From Mercurialis annua (taxonomy: Eukaryota; Streptophyta; Magnoliopsida; Malpighiales; Euphorbiaceae), in contig NC_065577.1 of NCBI RefSeq assembly GCF_937616625.2, positions 23,697,501-23,761,500 of the forward strand: a stretch of 64,000 nt of DNA. The letters run 5' to 3'. The position numbers were made by a program, and so were the translations under genes. This document shows positions 33,917 through 44,900 of the stretch, in pieces (positions within the stretch are counted from its first letter, which is position 1; every line of letters starts with the position of its first letter). Below the pieces are notes generated by a model. It saw only the letters and a program-made list of their open reading frames with translations, was not told where the DNA came from and made no database searches.

Positions 33917-36724
33917 TGTCACGACCCAATTTCATGAATCGTGACCGGCGCTAGGGTATGGGTATGGTTGTACCAAAACCCGTAGCAAGCCTTGCGGAAA
34001 TCAAATGAACATTTAAACCTGCAGAAAACTGCTCGGGGGCAACCGAGACTCCAACCTAAGTTTAGCAATTTATAATACAGTTCTAATATAAATAACTTAA
34101 ATATCTGAAATATCCCACAACATGCCTTAAATATAATAATAAAATATTCCAATGTAAACATGCTAATAATAATAATCGGTTTAATCGATAATCCCAAATG
34201 CAATGACAAATATAATATATAAACTAGTTCTACTGCGGTCTAAGAGTTCGAAAACAGAAACTAGTTTAATAACATAAAAACCTCCGAGGAATCAAAAGAA
34301 TCGGAGTGGACCAGCTTTCAAATCATAAACCTGGAAAATTTGGGAAAACAACAGGGTCAGATATACTGAGATGAGTTCGCAATACTATTTACATTTATTA
34401 AGTTTAAAACCCTTAAATCAAAACATTTTTATACTAATATAATATGATTATGGAAAACAGTATTGAAATGATCCCAGCGTAAGTATGACATAGCATACCG
34501 ATAAACCCAGAGTGGACGGGAACAAATCCTCGTCATATAAATATACCAGCGTAAGCAAGACTTTAGTCTGCCGTTTCCCAGAGTACTTACCAGTGCACAC
34601 AGTCTCGATACGAGCCTATCGAGTAGCTCGTTTTAATCCAGATCCATAATCCGTAAAAACAGTTCACAAACATTTATAATATTAAAATACGATGCGGTAC
34701 TTAATAAAGCGGTAAATAGCACTACAAACTCACTGCTTGCTTATCCACGTAAGTCTTGGCAACAACTAACCCTGCGTAGACTCCGTAGCACGAGCAGTCG
34801 ACGGGTCTAAAACATAATATAAGTTAAACTCCGAACAACCCCTATCTCTAAGAATACTAGACTCCACATAGGACTAGCATTGCAACCAACAATAAAACAA
34901 GGTAATCAAAGTACAACTAAACATCCATACAACTAATTATCCAAATAAGGCAAGTTCAGTTTAGGTGAGTTCATATCTTTAAAAAAAACAAAACCAACGT
35001 CTTACATACTTAAATAATCTTCAAAACAATAACAGTTCCCAAAGTAGTGTGTTGGCCTTACTGCAGTATAGCCTAACACAACATGTCGGAAGACCACGTC
35101 TAACCCGACCCAACCATAAACCAAATTTAAAGCCAAAGTCTTTAATCAAACCTTAAATGAAACCAAATTCAGTTTTTAAATAAGAACTCACACCGAAACT
35201 TAATAATGCCATAAACAATTAAGCTTGCTCACACTTAGGAAGTAGCACCCCAAGTACATTGAAATATAACACCTTAAATAGAATCAATAAGATTCAACAT
35301 CTTTTAAGTATCAACTTGAAAATAGAATAAATCAATCAAAACCTTACATGACAAATAACACTCTTATATGCCTTATATAGTTTAATCAAAATCAAACCAC
35401 AACCTAAGATAGAATTAACATCCTGAAATAAGTTAAAACCAATTAGTAAAAATTTCCAGCCCTTAGTAACTTGATTAAAATCACCCTAAGTATGTCTCAA
35501 AGCTAGGGCAAAACCACAACACTTAGCAAATTAAGCCAACAACCAAAAGAGACCAAAAGTATTCGATTTTATTTTATAAAATAAATTCTTAAACTTACAA
35601 ATTTCCAGCCACATATATATGTTCTTAAAACAGCGATTTAAACCATCAAAACCATATTTAACATATGTTTTAGCCATTAGACAATTACGTCAAATCACTC
35701 AGTGAAACAATTGTTAACAAACACCCTTTTAACCTTTTTAAAAGAAATTTCCAGATTTAGTTTTTAAATCAAAACAGAGTTTAGCCCAAAAGCTTTAATC
35801 AAATGCAACACTAATCTACTTAAACGATTTCTCCAAGCCACCCAAAGTATTGTTAAGTATCTAACACCCTATGATTCATTCGCTTGAAATTTCCAGATTT
35901 GAATAGAGTTTCAAAACAGAATTTACAACACAAAAATGTTAACAATTTGATAAACCTTTCAATTGTAACATCTAAACCAAACCACCCAAGTTACAAGTAA
36001 TATGAACAAGCCAATAACACCTTAAATCAACCATTTACAGATTTAAAATCAATACAAACAGAAAATATACTCAAACCACCCAATGTATCGAATCCAATCG
36101 AAAAGCTAACAATCTTAACAACACAAAATAAGAGATTAGATCTACTAACCTTTTGAGATAACACAAAACAAGAAAACCCAGCAATAAGAACAATCCAAAT
36201 CAGCCTAAGAACGAACAACAACCCAAAGCTAATGAGCACACAACCCAAGGATAGATAAAACATGAATTAAACCTTAAAGAAATGATGAAAATACTTACTA
36301 ATGATCACCAAAGGCTTAGGAATAGGTGGAATATGAAAATCAGAGAGTATGTGCCGTTTTAGGGTTATTAGAAAAGCGTAAAATCAGTTTAGGTCGAATT
36401 AGGTGAGTTTAAATAGAAATCAGCGAACTGCACAGTGCACGCATCGCGCCCGCTACACCTCCTTCGCGCCCGCGATACATGAATCGCGCCCGTGATTCAT
36501 GCATATCGCGCCCGCGAAATGCTACTGCCTCCGATGAAATTTTGAGATTTTGAAATTTAAATCGAAAACGTTTCAAACTCCGAGGTTACTTCTAATACAT
36601 CTTAAAATACATTTTAAAAGGTTTGGAACCTTCGACACGCGAATCTAAGTGGTCGAACCACTCAATGAACCCAAGGTATCGTTTGGGCTAACGGAACAAG
36701 TTAGAAAAAATACGGGGTGTTACA
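33917..36724 (-). repeat. 5' LTR of element 2
   Basis: This 2808-bp LTR is identical in length to the 3' LTR and differs by about 40 substitutions by eye. Promoter-like features lie near its 5' end, at 36408-36516. A GTAAGT splice-donor-like site lies at 36298-36293. Most of its length is AT-rich, without a recognisable gene. Confidence 0.96.
36408..36516 (-). promoter_or_regulatory. U3 promoter-like region in element 2 5' LTR
   Basis: GC-rich boxes TCGCGCCCG (+ strand) start at 36444, 36464, 36484 and 36506. TATTTAAA (36415-36408 on the element strand) follows about 30 bp from the last box. Spacing near 20 bp puts the boxes on one face of the helix. CGCG-containing boxes resemble E2F-type or CGCG-box sites, but no factor can be assigned from sequence. 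Confidence 0.55.
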
Positions 36725-38370
36725 AATTGCTGAAAGACTACGACTGTACTATTCAGTACCATCCTGGTAAGGCTAATGTGGTAGCCGATGCATTGAGTCG
36801 CAAGTCTTCGGGCAGTTTGGCCCATATTTCTGAGGTTGGACGTAGACCCATGGTTAGGGAGTGGCATGGTTTGATAGCTTCGGGCTACGGTTTTCAGGTT
36901 TCTCAGAACGGGAGTTTGTTGGCACAACTGCAGGTGCAGCCGGTTTTGATTGATAGGATTAAAGCTTTACAAGCTGAGGATCCACAATTGAAACGGATTA
37001 TGGATGAGATCCATCTGGATGGGAATTCCGAGTTTGTTTTTGTTGACGGAGTTCTCAGGTTTGGTTCTAGACTGTGCGTTCCGGATTCAGATGGTTTGAG
37101 AGACCAGATTCTGGAGGAAGCGGATAGGTCAGCTTACAGTGTTCATCCGGGATCTACCAAGATGTACCATGACCTCAAGGGTACGTATTGGTGGAGCGGA
37201 ATGAAGAAAGATGTTGCAGAGTACGTTTCCAAGTGTCTGACTTGCCATCAGGTGAAGCTGGAACATCAGAGACCTTTTGGGTATCTGCAGCCACTACCTA
37301 TTCCAGAGTGGAAGTGGGAGCGGATTGCCATGGACTTTGTTGTTGGTTTACCACGTACTCGACAAGGGTACGATTCCATCTGGGTGATAGTTGACCGTAT
37401 GACCAAGTCAGCTCATTTCCTTCCGATCAAGGTTTCGTATCCTGCTTCGAAGTTGGCTCAGTTGTACATCGACAGGATTGTCAGTTTGCATGGTGTACCA
37501 GTTTCGATTGTTTCTGACAGAGGGTCGGTCTTCACTTCGAGGTTCTGGAAAGCGTTACAGGAGTCCTTGGGTTCTCTATTGGACTTAAGTACAGCTTTTC
37601 ATCCTCAGACTGACGGTCAGTCTGAGAGGACTATTCAGACGTTGGAGGATATGCTCAGGATGTGCATTCTTGATTTTCAGGGTAGCTGGGATACTCATTT
37701 GCCGTTGATTGAGTTTTCCTACAACAACAGTTACCATGCGAGCATTGAGATGGCACCTTATGATGCTCTGTACGGACGCAAGTGTCGATCTCCTATCTGC
37801 TGGGAAGAGGTCGGCGAGCGGAAGTTGTCTGGTGCTGAGATTATTCAGATTACCTCAGAGAAGGTACCGTTGATAAAACGGAGGTTGGAGACAGCTTTTA
37901 GTCGGCATAAGAGTTATGCAGATCCGAAGAGGAAAGACATCGAGTTTCAGGTAGGAGACTTTGTGTTTCTTCGGGTTTCGCCTAGGAAAGGCGTGGTTCG
38001 TTTTGGTGTCAAGGGAAAGTTGGCACCGAGGTATATTGGTCCTTATGAGATTTCAGAAAGGATTGGAGCTGTGGCTTATCGTCTGGTTCTGCCGCCAGAC
38101 ATGTCTTTAGTGCATCCTGTATTTCATGTGTCTATGTTGAGGAAGTGCATTTCTGATCCTTCGCACGTGATTGTGCCTCAGAGCGTTGAGATTGACCAGG
38201 AGCTGTCCTATGAGGAACAGCCAGTTGAGATTGTTGATACGCAAGTGCGTAGGTTACGGAACAAGGAGATTCTGATGGTCAAAGTTCTGTGGCGGAATCA
38301 TTCTGTTGAGGAGTGCACTTGGGAGACGGAGTCCGATATGCGGAAACGTTACCCTTTCCTCTTTCCTTGA
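36725..38370 (+). pseudogene. Element 1 pol, part 2: RNase H end, integrase, chromodomain
   Basis: After the 5-bp target duplication (36725-36729) the frame resumes at [20 protein letters not shown] of RNase H and stays open for about 547 codons to the TGA at 38368. The integrase has [12 protein letters not shown] and CLTCHQ for zinc; Asp in MDFVVGLP, Asp in [10 protein letters not shown] and Glu in DGQSERTIQ for catalysis; then [22 protein letters not shown] and a chromodomain around [16 protein letters not shown]. The first zinc-binding His is replaced by Asp (GAT at 37123-37125); element 2 keeps His there. The frame extends upstream to 36649 only by reading into the element 2 LTR. Confidence 0.92.
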
Positions 38371-38477
38371 GGTACGTGTATCGTTATTTATGTGTTTTAT
38401 TTGATTATTTATGTACTTCGTTTGTTGTTATGTTATTTGTTTATGTGTTTAAATTCGAGGGCGAATTTTTTTATAAG
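38371..38477 (+). other. Element 1 3' untranslated region
   Basis: A short AT-rich stretch lies between the pol stop and the PPT. No gene is seen. Confidence 0.7.
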
Positions 38478-38487
38478 TTGGGGAGAA
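38478..38487 (+). other. Polypurine tract, element 1
   Basis: TTGGGGAGAA lies directly before the LTR start TGTAATATCCCG and is identical to the element 2 tract. Confidence 0.9.
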
Positions 38488-38765
38488 TGTAATATCCCGT
38501 ATTTTTAAATTATATATTTTTTTAAAAAAATTATAATTTTTGCATTCCGTCAAACTTTAACTAATTTATTATTATTATATATTTTAAATTAATTTTATTT
38601 TAGCCGCTCATTGATTCAATCGTGATCCGATTCGTGTTTAATGTGTAGTAGTAAATTTTAAGAAAAACAAAGGGAAAAGAATGCTTTCCATGCATGAAAA
38701 GTGAAGTCTCATGCATGCCTTTCTCACATTTGGATCACGTGAATAGGCCATATTTATTTTGTAGG

Positions 38766-38774
38766 TATAAAAGG
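38766..38774 (+). promoter_or_regulatory. TATA box in element 1 LTR
   Basis: TATAAAAGG lies 278 bp into the LTR. The equivalent box of element 2 is about 310 bp into its LTR. A short U3 and a very long transcribed R-U5 leader are implied for both subfamilies. Confidence 0.6.
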
Positions 38775-40558
38775 CCCATTTGCTTATTTAATAAGCCATG
38801 CAAACCTTTTATGAGAAAGGCCCATGCAAAGGCAATTCATTTAGAGGAATTATGCAGCGATGCATTATGCAGTAGCATGAAGTTTCAATTCCTTTATAAC
38901 ACCTTAACACATCTGTTCACGCCTCCCTTTTCTTAACCTAAAAATTTATCTCGCTTTGAATCAAACTCAGCCGCCATTCCTCACCTTAACATCTGAACTT
39001 CATCTTCAATCATCATTCATCCCTCCATTCCAATCCGGTAAGTGTTCGTGCTTAGTTTCTTTCATTATACTTGATTTCAGTTTAGGCTTAGTAACGGCAT
39101 CTCCGAATTGTTGATCGTTCTCATTCGTTTATAGATCGAAATCAATTCCGTTCGATCTCAGGCGTTGTGGACTCAATTATTTACGTTTCTACTCTTTGAT
39201 TTTGCAAAACGGTGTGCCGCCGATCTCGTTTCAATCGCCGCCGTTTCATCGCATTGGTACGCAAACTTAGTTTTGTTTCTTGTCTAAATTTCTGCCGATG
39301 TTCTTAAGCCAAGCTTTGGTCCTTTTATGATTAATAATTAACATTTTGATTGTTAGAATCGATTAACTGAATTGTTTGAGCCGTTTTGTTTCTGTTGTGT
39401 GAACCGCCGCACGGTTATCGTCGTCTCGTTTGGAGTTGCTGCCATTGTTCTTAAATGTTGAGTTGTCGTGATTTCAACTTTTGGATACTGATAGCTTGCA
39501 GTTTGTGGGTTGTTAGATAAGTAGAAGTTTGTTTTGTTAAAGGCTATGTTATAAGTTGTATAAGAATTTGTATGGTAAAGGTGTAGGAGGTGTTGGTTAC
39601 AGCAGTATGTATGGGTTAGAGGGAATTCAAATTTGAATTCATAGTGATGGCCAAAAGGCCATTATAATCACCATTTCTTTTTACTTAAACCTAATAAATC
39701 TTTTTGTTTACATTTTTGTTTTGATAATAACCTTGATTTTTTTTATAGACAATTTAAATACGTTAAATAATTTTTAACGTAAATTTATATAGTTGCTCGG
39801 GTGATCTTATGTAGTTTTAAATTGAATTGTCTATTTGGCTAATTTACAATTTAGCCCCTAAAAGTTTCTAAAAACTTATTTAAGTTAAGTTTTATCTTTT
39901 GGACTTCTAATTGATTTATAATTTAATAAATTAAGAATGGGAAATTAATTTGATTTAAATATCCAATTGACTAAAGTACCATTTAGTCCCTGGGTGGCAA
40001 AAGTACAATTTAGTCCCTAATTGGCTAAGGTACAGTTTAGTCCCTAAACTTTTATAAACTTAAAATAATTAAGTTTTGGTTGTAACTTGGGTTACTTCGG
40101 ATTTATTTAACTATTTTATGTACCATTTTAAATATGGTTATATGATTTGTATTTTATAACTTGGGTTATATTTGGAATGCATTTAATATAAGTGTTTATT
40201 TAATGTGGTTTGGTTTTGCGTTGTGCTAGTCCTACGTGGTGTCTAATACTCTTTAGAGTTAGGGTCTGATTTTAATTATGATTTTAATTTTTTATTTAGA
40301 CCCGTCGACTGTTCGTACTTCAGAGGCGAACCAGAGTTAGGTGCTTGTCAGGATCACGTGGATTTAGCAAGCAGTGAGTTTATATCTCTATTTACCTCTT
40401 TATTAAGCAAATGTTATATTTTGTATATATATATATATATGTATAAACAGCTTTTGAACTGTTTTCGGCATTGTGGATTTGATTTGGAACGTGCTACTCG
40501 ATGGGCATCATCGGGACTGCGTGCGCACCGGTAATGATTATGGTATTGAGGTAGGTTT

Positions 40559-40661
40559 GAGATACGTCTCACCTTAGTGAGGGAACCGGTGGAAGATACG
40601 TCTCCTGGGCTCACTATTTATTAAGTGATAGTCGGGGATCGGTTATTGAGATACGTCTCAC
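40559..40661 (+). repeat. Three GATACGTCTC repeats in element 1 LTR
   Basis: AGATACGTCTC occurs at about 40560, 40594 and 40649, two of them inside GAGATACGTCTCAC. The word is a near-palindrome around an ACGT core, as in plant bZIP sites. I do not see it in the element 2 LTR. Its function is unknown. Confidence 0.75.
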
Positions 40662-41281
40662 TGACACGACAATGGATTTAGAATTGTGGTTTAGGGTTTC
40701 ATTGATAATCCATAATGAAAATGTTTTATTAAATGTTTTAAAGGTTTTCAACTTAATAAATGTAAATGGTTATATAAACTCTACTCAGTATATCTGACCC
40801 CGTTGTTTTCCCAAATTTTCCAGGTTTAGGATTTGAGCTTTGGTCGATCTCCGTTTCTTCATTCTCGGAGGTTTTTATTTTATTTTCAGAATAAAAGAGT
40901 CGAACTGTTCTAAACTCTTAGACCGCAGTAGTAGTATCAGTTATTCATGTCTTAGTCTTTTATTTATATTTTAGACTATTCTTTGTTGGATTGGTCCAAC
41001 TATTATTTTATCAGTTTTGGCATGATTACAGTGTTTATGGAATTATATTATATTGCCATACTGTTGGAGTTAAAATTTTAAATAAGTATACTTGGAATAT
41101 ATGTTGCTTATTGTACTGCTAGACTAGGCTGAAGTCTCGGTTGCCCCCGAGCATGTGGTTTTCTGCAGGTACATTGTTTTTAAATGATAAGTTGGTTATC
41201 CGCAAGGCTAGCTACGGGTTTTTGGTACAACCATACCCATACCCTAGCGCCGGTCACGATTCATAAAAATGGGTCGTGACA

Positions 41282-41976
41282 CTTATATTGTTAAAAAGGT
41301 GAAACGCTTGGTTTGTTTCGTAACGTTTGTAAACGTTTGGCTTAAATTGCTAAACATGGAAAACGTTTGGATTAGTTTCGTAACGTTTGTAAATTTGGCT
41401 TAAATTGCTAAAAAGGTGAAACACTGGGATTTGTTTCGTAATATTTGTAAATGTTTTGTTTAAATTGCTAAAAAGGTGAAAAGTTTGGATTTGTTTCGTA
41501 ACGTTTGTAAACGTTTGGTTTAAATTGCTAAAAAGGTGAAACGTTTAGATTAGCTTCGTAGCATAAAGGTTCGGCTTAAATTGATAAAAAGATGAAACAT
41601 TTTGGATTTGTTTCGTAGCGTTTGTAAACGTTTGGCCTAAATCGCTAAAAAGGTGAAACGTTTGGATTTCTTTCGTACCGTTTGTAAACATTTGGCTTAA
41701 ATCACTTAAACGAAGAAACGCTTGGATTTGTTTCGTAACGTTTGTAAACGTTTGGCTTAAATTTCTAAAAAGGCGAAACGCTTGGATTTGTTTCGTAACG
41801 TTTGTCTTAAATTCCTAAAAAGGTGAAACGCTTGGATTTGTTTCGGAAAGTTTGTAAACTATTGGCTTAAATTGCTAAAAACGTGAAACGCTTAGATTTG
41901 TTTCTCAACGTTTGTAAACGTTTGGCTTAAATTGCTATAAAAGTGAAATGCTTGGTTTTGTTTTGTAACATTTGTA
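41282..41976. repeat. 695-bp satellite segment duplicated across element 1, right copy
   Basis: Partner of 21376-22070, starting at the first base after the LTR end of element 1. Beyond 41976 it continues into the satellite sequence (AAAGGTTTGGCTTCAATC) that would have followed 22070 before the insertion. Confidence 0.9.
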
Positions 41977-44900
41977 AAGGTTTGGCTTCAATCGCTAAAA
42001 ATGTGAAACGTTTGGATTTGTTTACTAACATTATAAACGTTTAGTTTTGTTTCGTAACGTTTGTAAACGTATGGCTTAAATCGCTAAAAAGGTTCAACGT
42101 TTGGATTTGTTTTGTAACGTTTGTAAACGTTTGGATTAAATCGCTAAAAAGGTGAAATGTTTTGATTTGTTTCGTAACGTTTGTAAACGTTTGGCTTAAT
42201 TCACTAAAAAGGGGAAACGTGTGAATTTGTTCCGTAACGTTTGTATACGTTTGGCTTAAATAGCTAAAAAGGGGAAACACTTGGATTTGTTTCGTAACGT
42301 TTGTAAACGTTTGGCTTAAATTGTTAAAAAGGTGAAACGCTTAGATTTATTTGGTAAGGTTTGTAAACGTTTGGCTTAAATTGCTAAAAAGGTGAAACAC
42401 TTAGATTTATTTCGTAACGTTTGTAAACTTTTGGCTTAAATTGCTAAAAAGGTGAAACGCTTGGATTTGTTTTGTAACGTTTGGCTTAAATTGCTAAAAA
42501 GGTGAAATATTTGGATTTGTTTCATAATCTTTGTAAATGTTTGTCTTAAATCGCTCAAAAGGGGAAAAGTTTGGGCTTGTTTCGCAATGTTTGTAAACGT
42601 TTTGCATAAATCGCTAAAAAGGTGAAATGTTTGTATTTCCTTCTTAACGTTTGTAAACGTTTGGTTTCAATTGCTAAAAAGGTGAAACTTTTGGATTTAC
42701 TTCGTAACGTTTGTAAACGTTTGGCATAAATCGCTAAAAAGGTGAAATGTTTGGATTTGTTTCTTAACTTTTTAAACATTTGTCTTAAATCGCTAAAATG
42801 GGGAAACATTTGGATTTGTTTCGTAACGTTTGTAACGGCTTAAATCGTTAAAAGGTGAAATGTTTGGTTTTGTTTCGTAACGTTTGTAAACGTTCGGCTT
42901 AAATCGCGAAAAAGGTGAAACGTTTGGATTAGTTTCGTAACATTTGTAAATGTTCGGCTTAAATCGCTAAAAAGGTGAAACGCTTGGATTTGTTTCGTAA
43001 CGTTTGTAAACGTTTGTCTTAAATTACTAAAAAGGTGAAACGCTTGGATTTTTTTTGGAACGTTTGTAAACTATTGGCTAAAATTGCAAAAGAGGTGAAA
43101 CGCTTGGAATTGTTTCGCAATGTTTGTAAACGTTTGGCTTAAATTGCTATAAAAAGGTGAAATGTTTGGTTTTGTTTCGTAACATTTGCAATGGTTTGGC
43201 TTAAATCGCTAAAAATCTGAAATGTTTGGTTTTGTTTCGTAACGTTTGTAAACATTTGGCCTAAATCGCTCAAAAGGTAAAACGATTGGATTTGTTTTGA
43301 AATGTTTGTAAACGTTGGGCTTAAATCGCTAAAAAGGTTCAACGTTTGGATTTATTTCGTAACGTTTGTAAACGTATGGCTTAGATCGCTAAAGAGGTTC
43401 AACGTTTGGATTTGTTTTGTAATGTTTGTGAACGTTTGAATTAAATCGCTAAAAAGGTGAAATATTTGGATTTGTATTCGTAACGTTTGTAAACGTTTGG
43501 CTTAATTCACTAAAAAGGGGAACCGCTTGGATTTCTTTCGTAACGTTTGTAAACGTTTGGCTTAAATTGCTAAAAAGGTGAAACTCTTGGATTTATTTCG
43601 TAACGTTTGTAAACGTTTGGCTTAAATTACTAAAAAGGTGAAACATTAGGATTTGTTTCATAATTTTTGTAAAGATTTGGCTTAAATCGCTAGAAAGATG
43701 AAATGTTTGTATTTGTTTCGTAACGTTTGTAAACGTTTGGCTTAAATCGCTAAAAAGGGGAAACGTTTTGATTTTTTTCGAAACGTTTGTAAACGTCAGG
43801 CTTATATTGCTAAAAAGGTGAAACGCTTGGATTTGTTTCGTAAAGTTTGTAAACGTTTGGCCTAATTTGCTAAAAAGGTAAAATGCTTGGATTTGTTTCG
43901 TAACGTTTGCAAACGTTTGGCTTATATCGCTAAAAAGGCGAAGCGTTTGGATTTGTTTCGTAGCGTTTGAAAACATTTGGCTTAAATCGCTAAAAAGGTG
44001 AAACATTTGGATTTGTTTCGTACTGTTTATAAACGTTTGGCTTAAATCACTAAAAAGGTGAAATATATTTGGTTTTGTCTCGTAACGTTTGTAAACGTTC
44101 GGCTTAATTTTTAAAAAGGTGAAACGTTTGGATTTGTTTCGTAATGTTTGTAAACGTTCGGCTTAAATTGCTAAAAATGTAAAACGCTTGGATTTGTTTC
44201 GTAACATTTGTAAACGTTTGTCTTAAATTACTAAAAAGCTGAAACACTTGCATTTGTTTCGAAACATTTGTAAACGATTGGCTTAAATTTCTAAAAAGGT
44301 GAAACGCTTTGTTTTGTTTTATAACATTTGTAATGCTTTGGCTTAAATCGCTAATGTGAAGCGTTTGTATTTGTTTCGTAACGTTTTAAACGTTTGGTTT
44401 TGTTTCGTAACGTTTATAAACGTTTGGCTTAAATATCTAATAAGATGAAACGCTTGAATTTGCTTCGTAACGTTTGTAAACGTTCGGCTTAAATTGCTAT
44501 AAAGGTGAAACGCTTGGATTTGTTTTGTAATGTTTCTAAATGCTTCGCTTAAATTGCTTGAAACTTGAAACGCTTGGTTTTGTTTCGTAACATTTGTAAA
44601 CGTTTGGCTTATATCGGAAAAATTGTGAAACATTTGAATTTGTTTGGAAACGTTTTAAACGTTTGGTTTTGTTTCGTAATGTTTGTAAATGGTTGGCTTA
44701 AATCGCTAAAAAGGGGAAACGTTTGGATTTATTTCATAACATTTATAAACGTTTAGCTTAAATCGGTAAAAAGGTGAAATGTTTGAATTTGTTTCATAAC
44801 TTTTGAAAACGTTTGGCTTAAATCACTAAAAAGGTGAAACGTTTGGATTTGTTTCGTAACGTTTGCAAACGTTTGGCTTAAATCGCTAAAAACGAGAAAC

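Larger units (their letters stand above)
25658..36724 (-). mobile_element. Ty3/gypsy chromovirus element 2, full length, nested in element 1
   Basis: This complete element of 11,067 bp reads right to left: 5' LTR 36724-33917, PBS, gag, protease, RT, RNase H, integrase, chromodomain, PPT, 3' LTR 28465-25658. It inserted in opposite orientation into the RNase H region of its own relative, with a 5-bp target duplication. The two elements share the protein family but their LTRs differ strongly outside the U5 end, so they are separate subfamilies. The LTRs differ by about 40 positions by eye (about 1.4%). The coding region carries six in-frame stops and one frameshift. Confidence 0.96.
22069..41281 (+). 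mobile_element. Ty3/gypsy chromovirus element 1, lacking 5' LTR, interrupted by element 2
   Basis: The outer element occupies 22069-25657 plus 36725-41281, about 8.1 kb of its own sequence. It begins inside the PBS (TATCAGAGC), runs through gag, protease, RT, RNase H, integrase and a C-terminal chromodomain, and ends with a PPT and one intact LTR. RT before integrase defines gypsy. The C-terminal chromodomain and long LTR fit plant chromoviruses, most likely the Tekay/Del group. There is no 5' LTR; satellite abuts the PBS with three shared bases (GTA). No 5-bp target duplication exists; the flanks are duplicated over 695 bp instead. Confidence 0.92.
38488..41281 (+). repeat. 3' LTR of element 1 (only LTR of this element)
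   Basis: This 2794-bp LTR runs TGTAATATCCCG to GGGTCGTGACA. Its last 500 bp match the element 2 LTR (for example CCCGTTGTTTTCCCAAATTT and GGTTGCCCCCGAGCA), while the U3 side has diverged. A TATA box TATAAAAGG is at 38766-38774. CCGGTAAGTG at 39036-39045 contains a splice donor consensus. The LTR end is exact and the satellite follows immediately. Confidence 0.94.

Noticed and set aside
38694..38936. 80-codon frame in the element 1 LTR
   Set aside because: It overlaps the TATA box and transcription start region, has no known motif and has no counterpart in element 2.
41282..41976. Ordinary pre-existing satellite tandem repeat as the explanation of the 695-bp flank duplication
   Set aside because: Both ends of the duplication coincide exactly with the ends of element 1, which a pre-existing repeat would match only by chance. 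It is kept as the main alternative to test.
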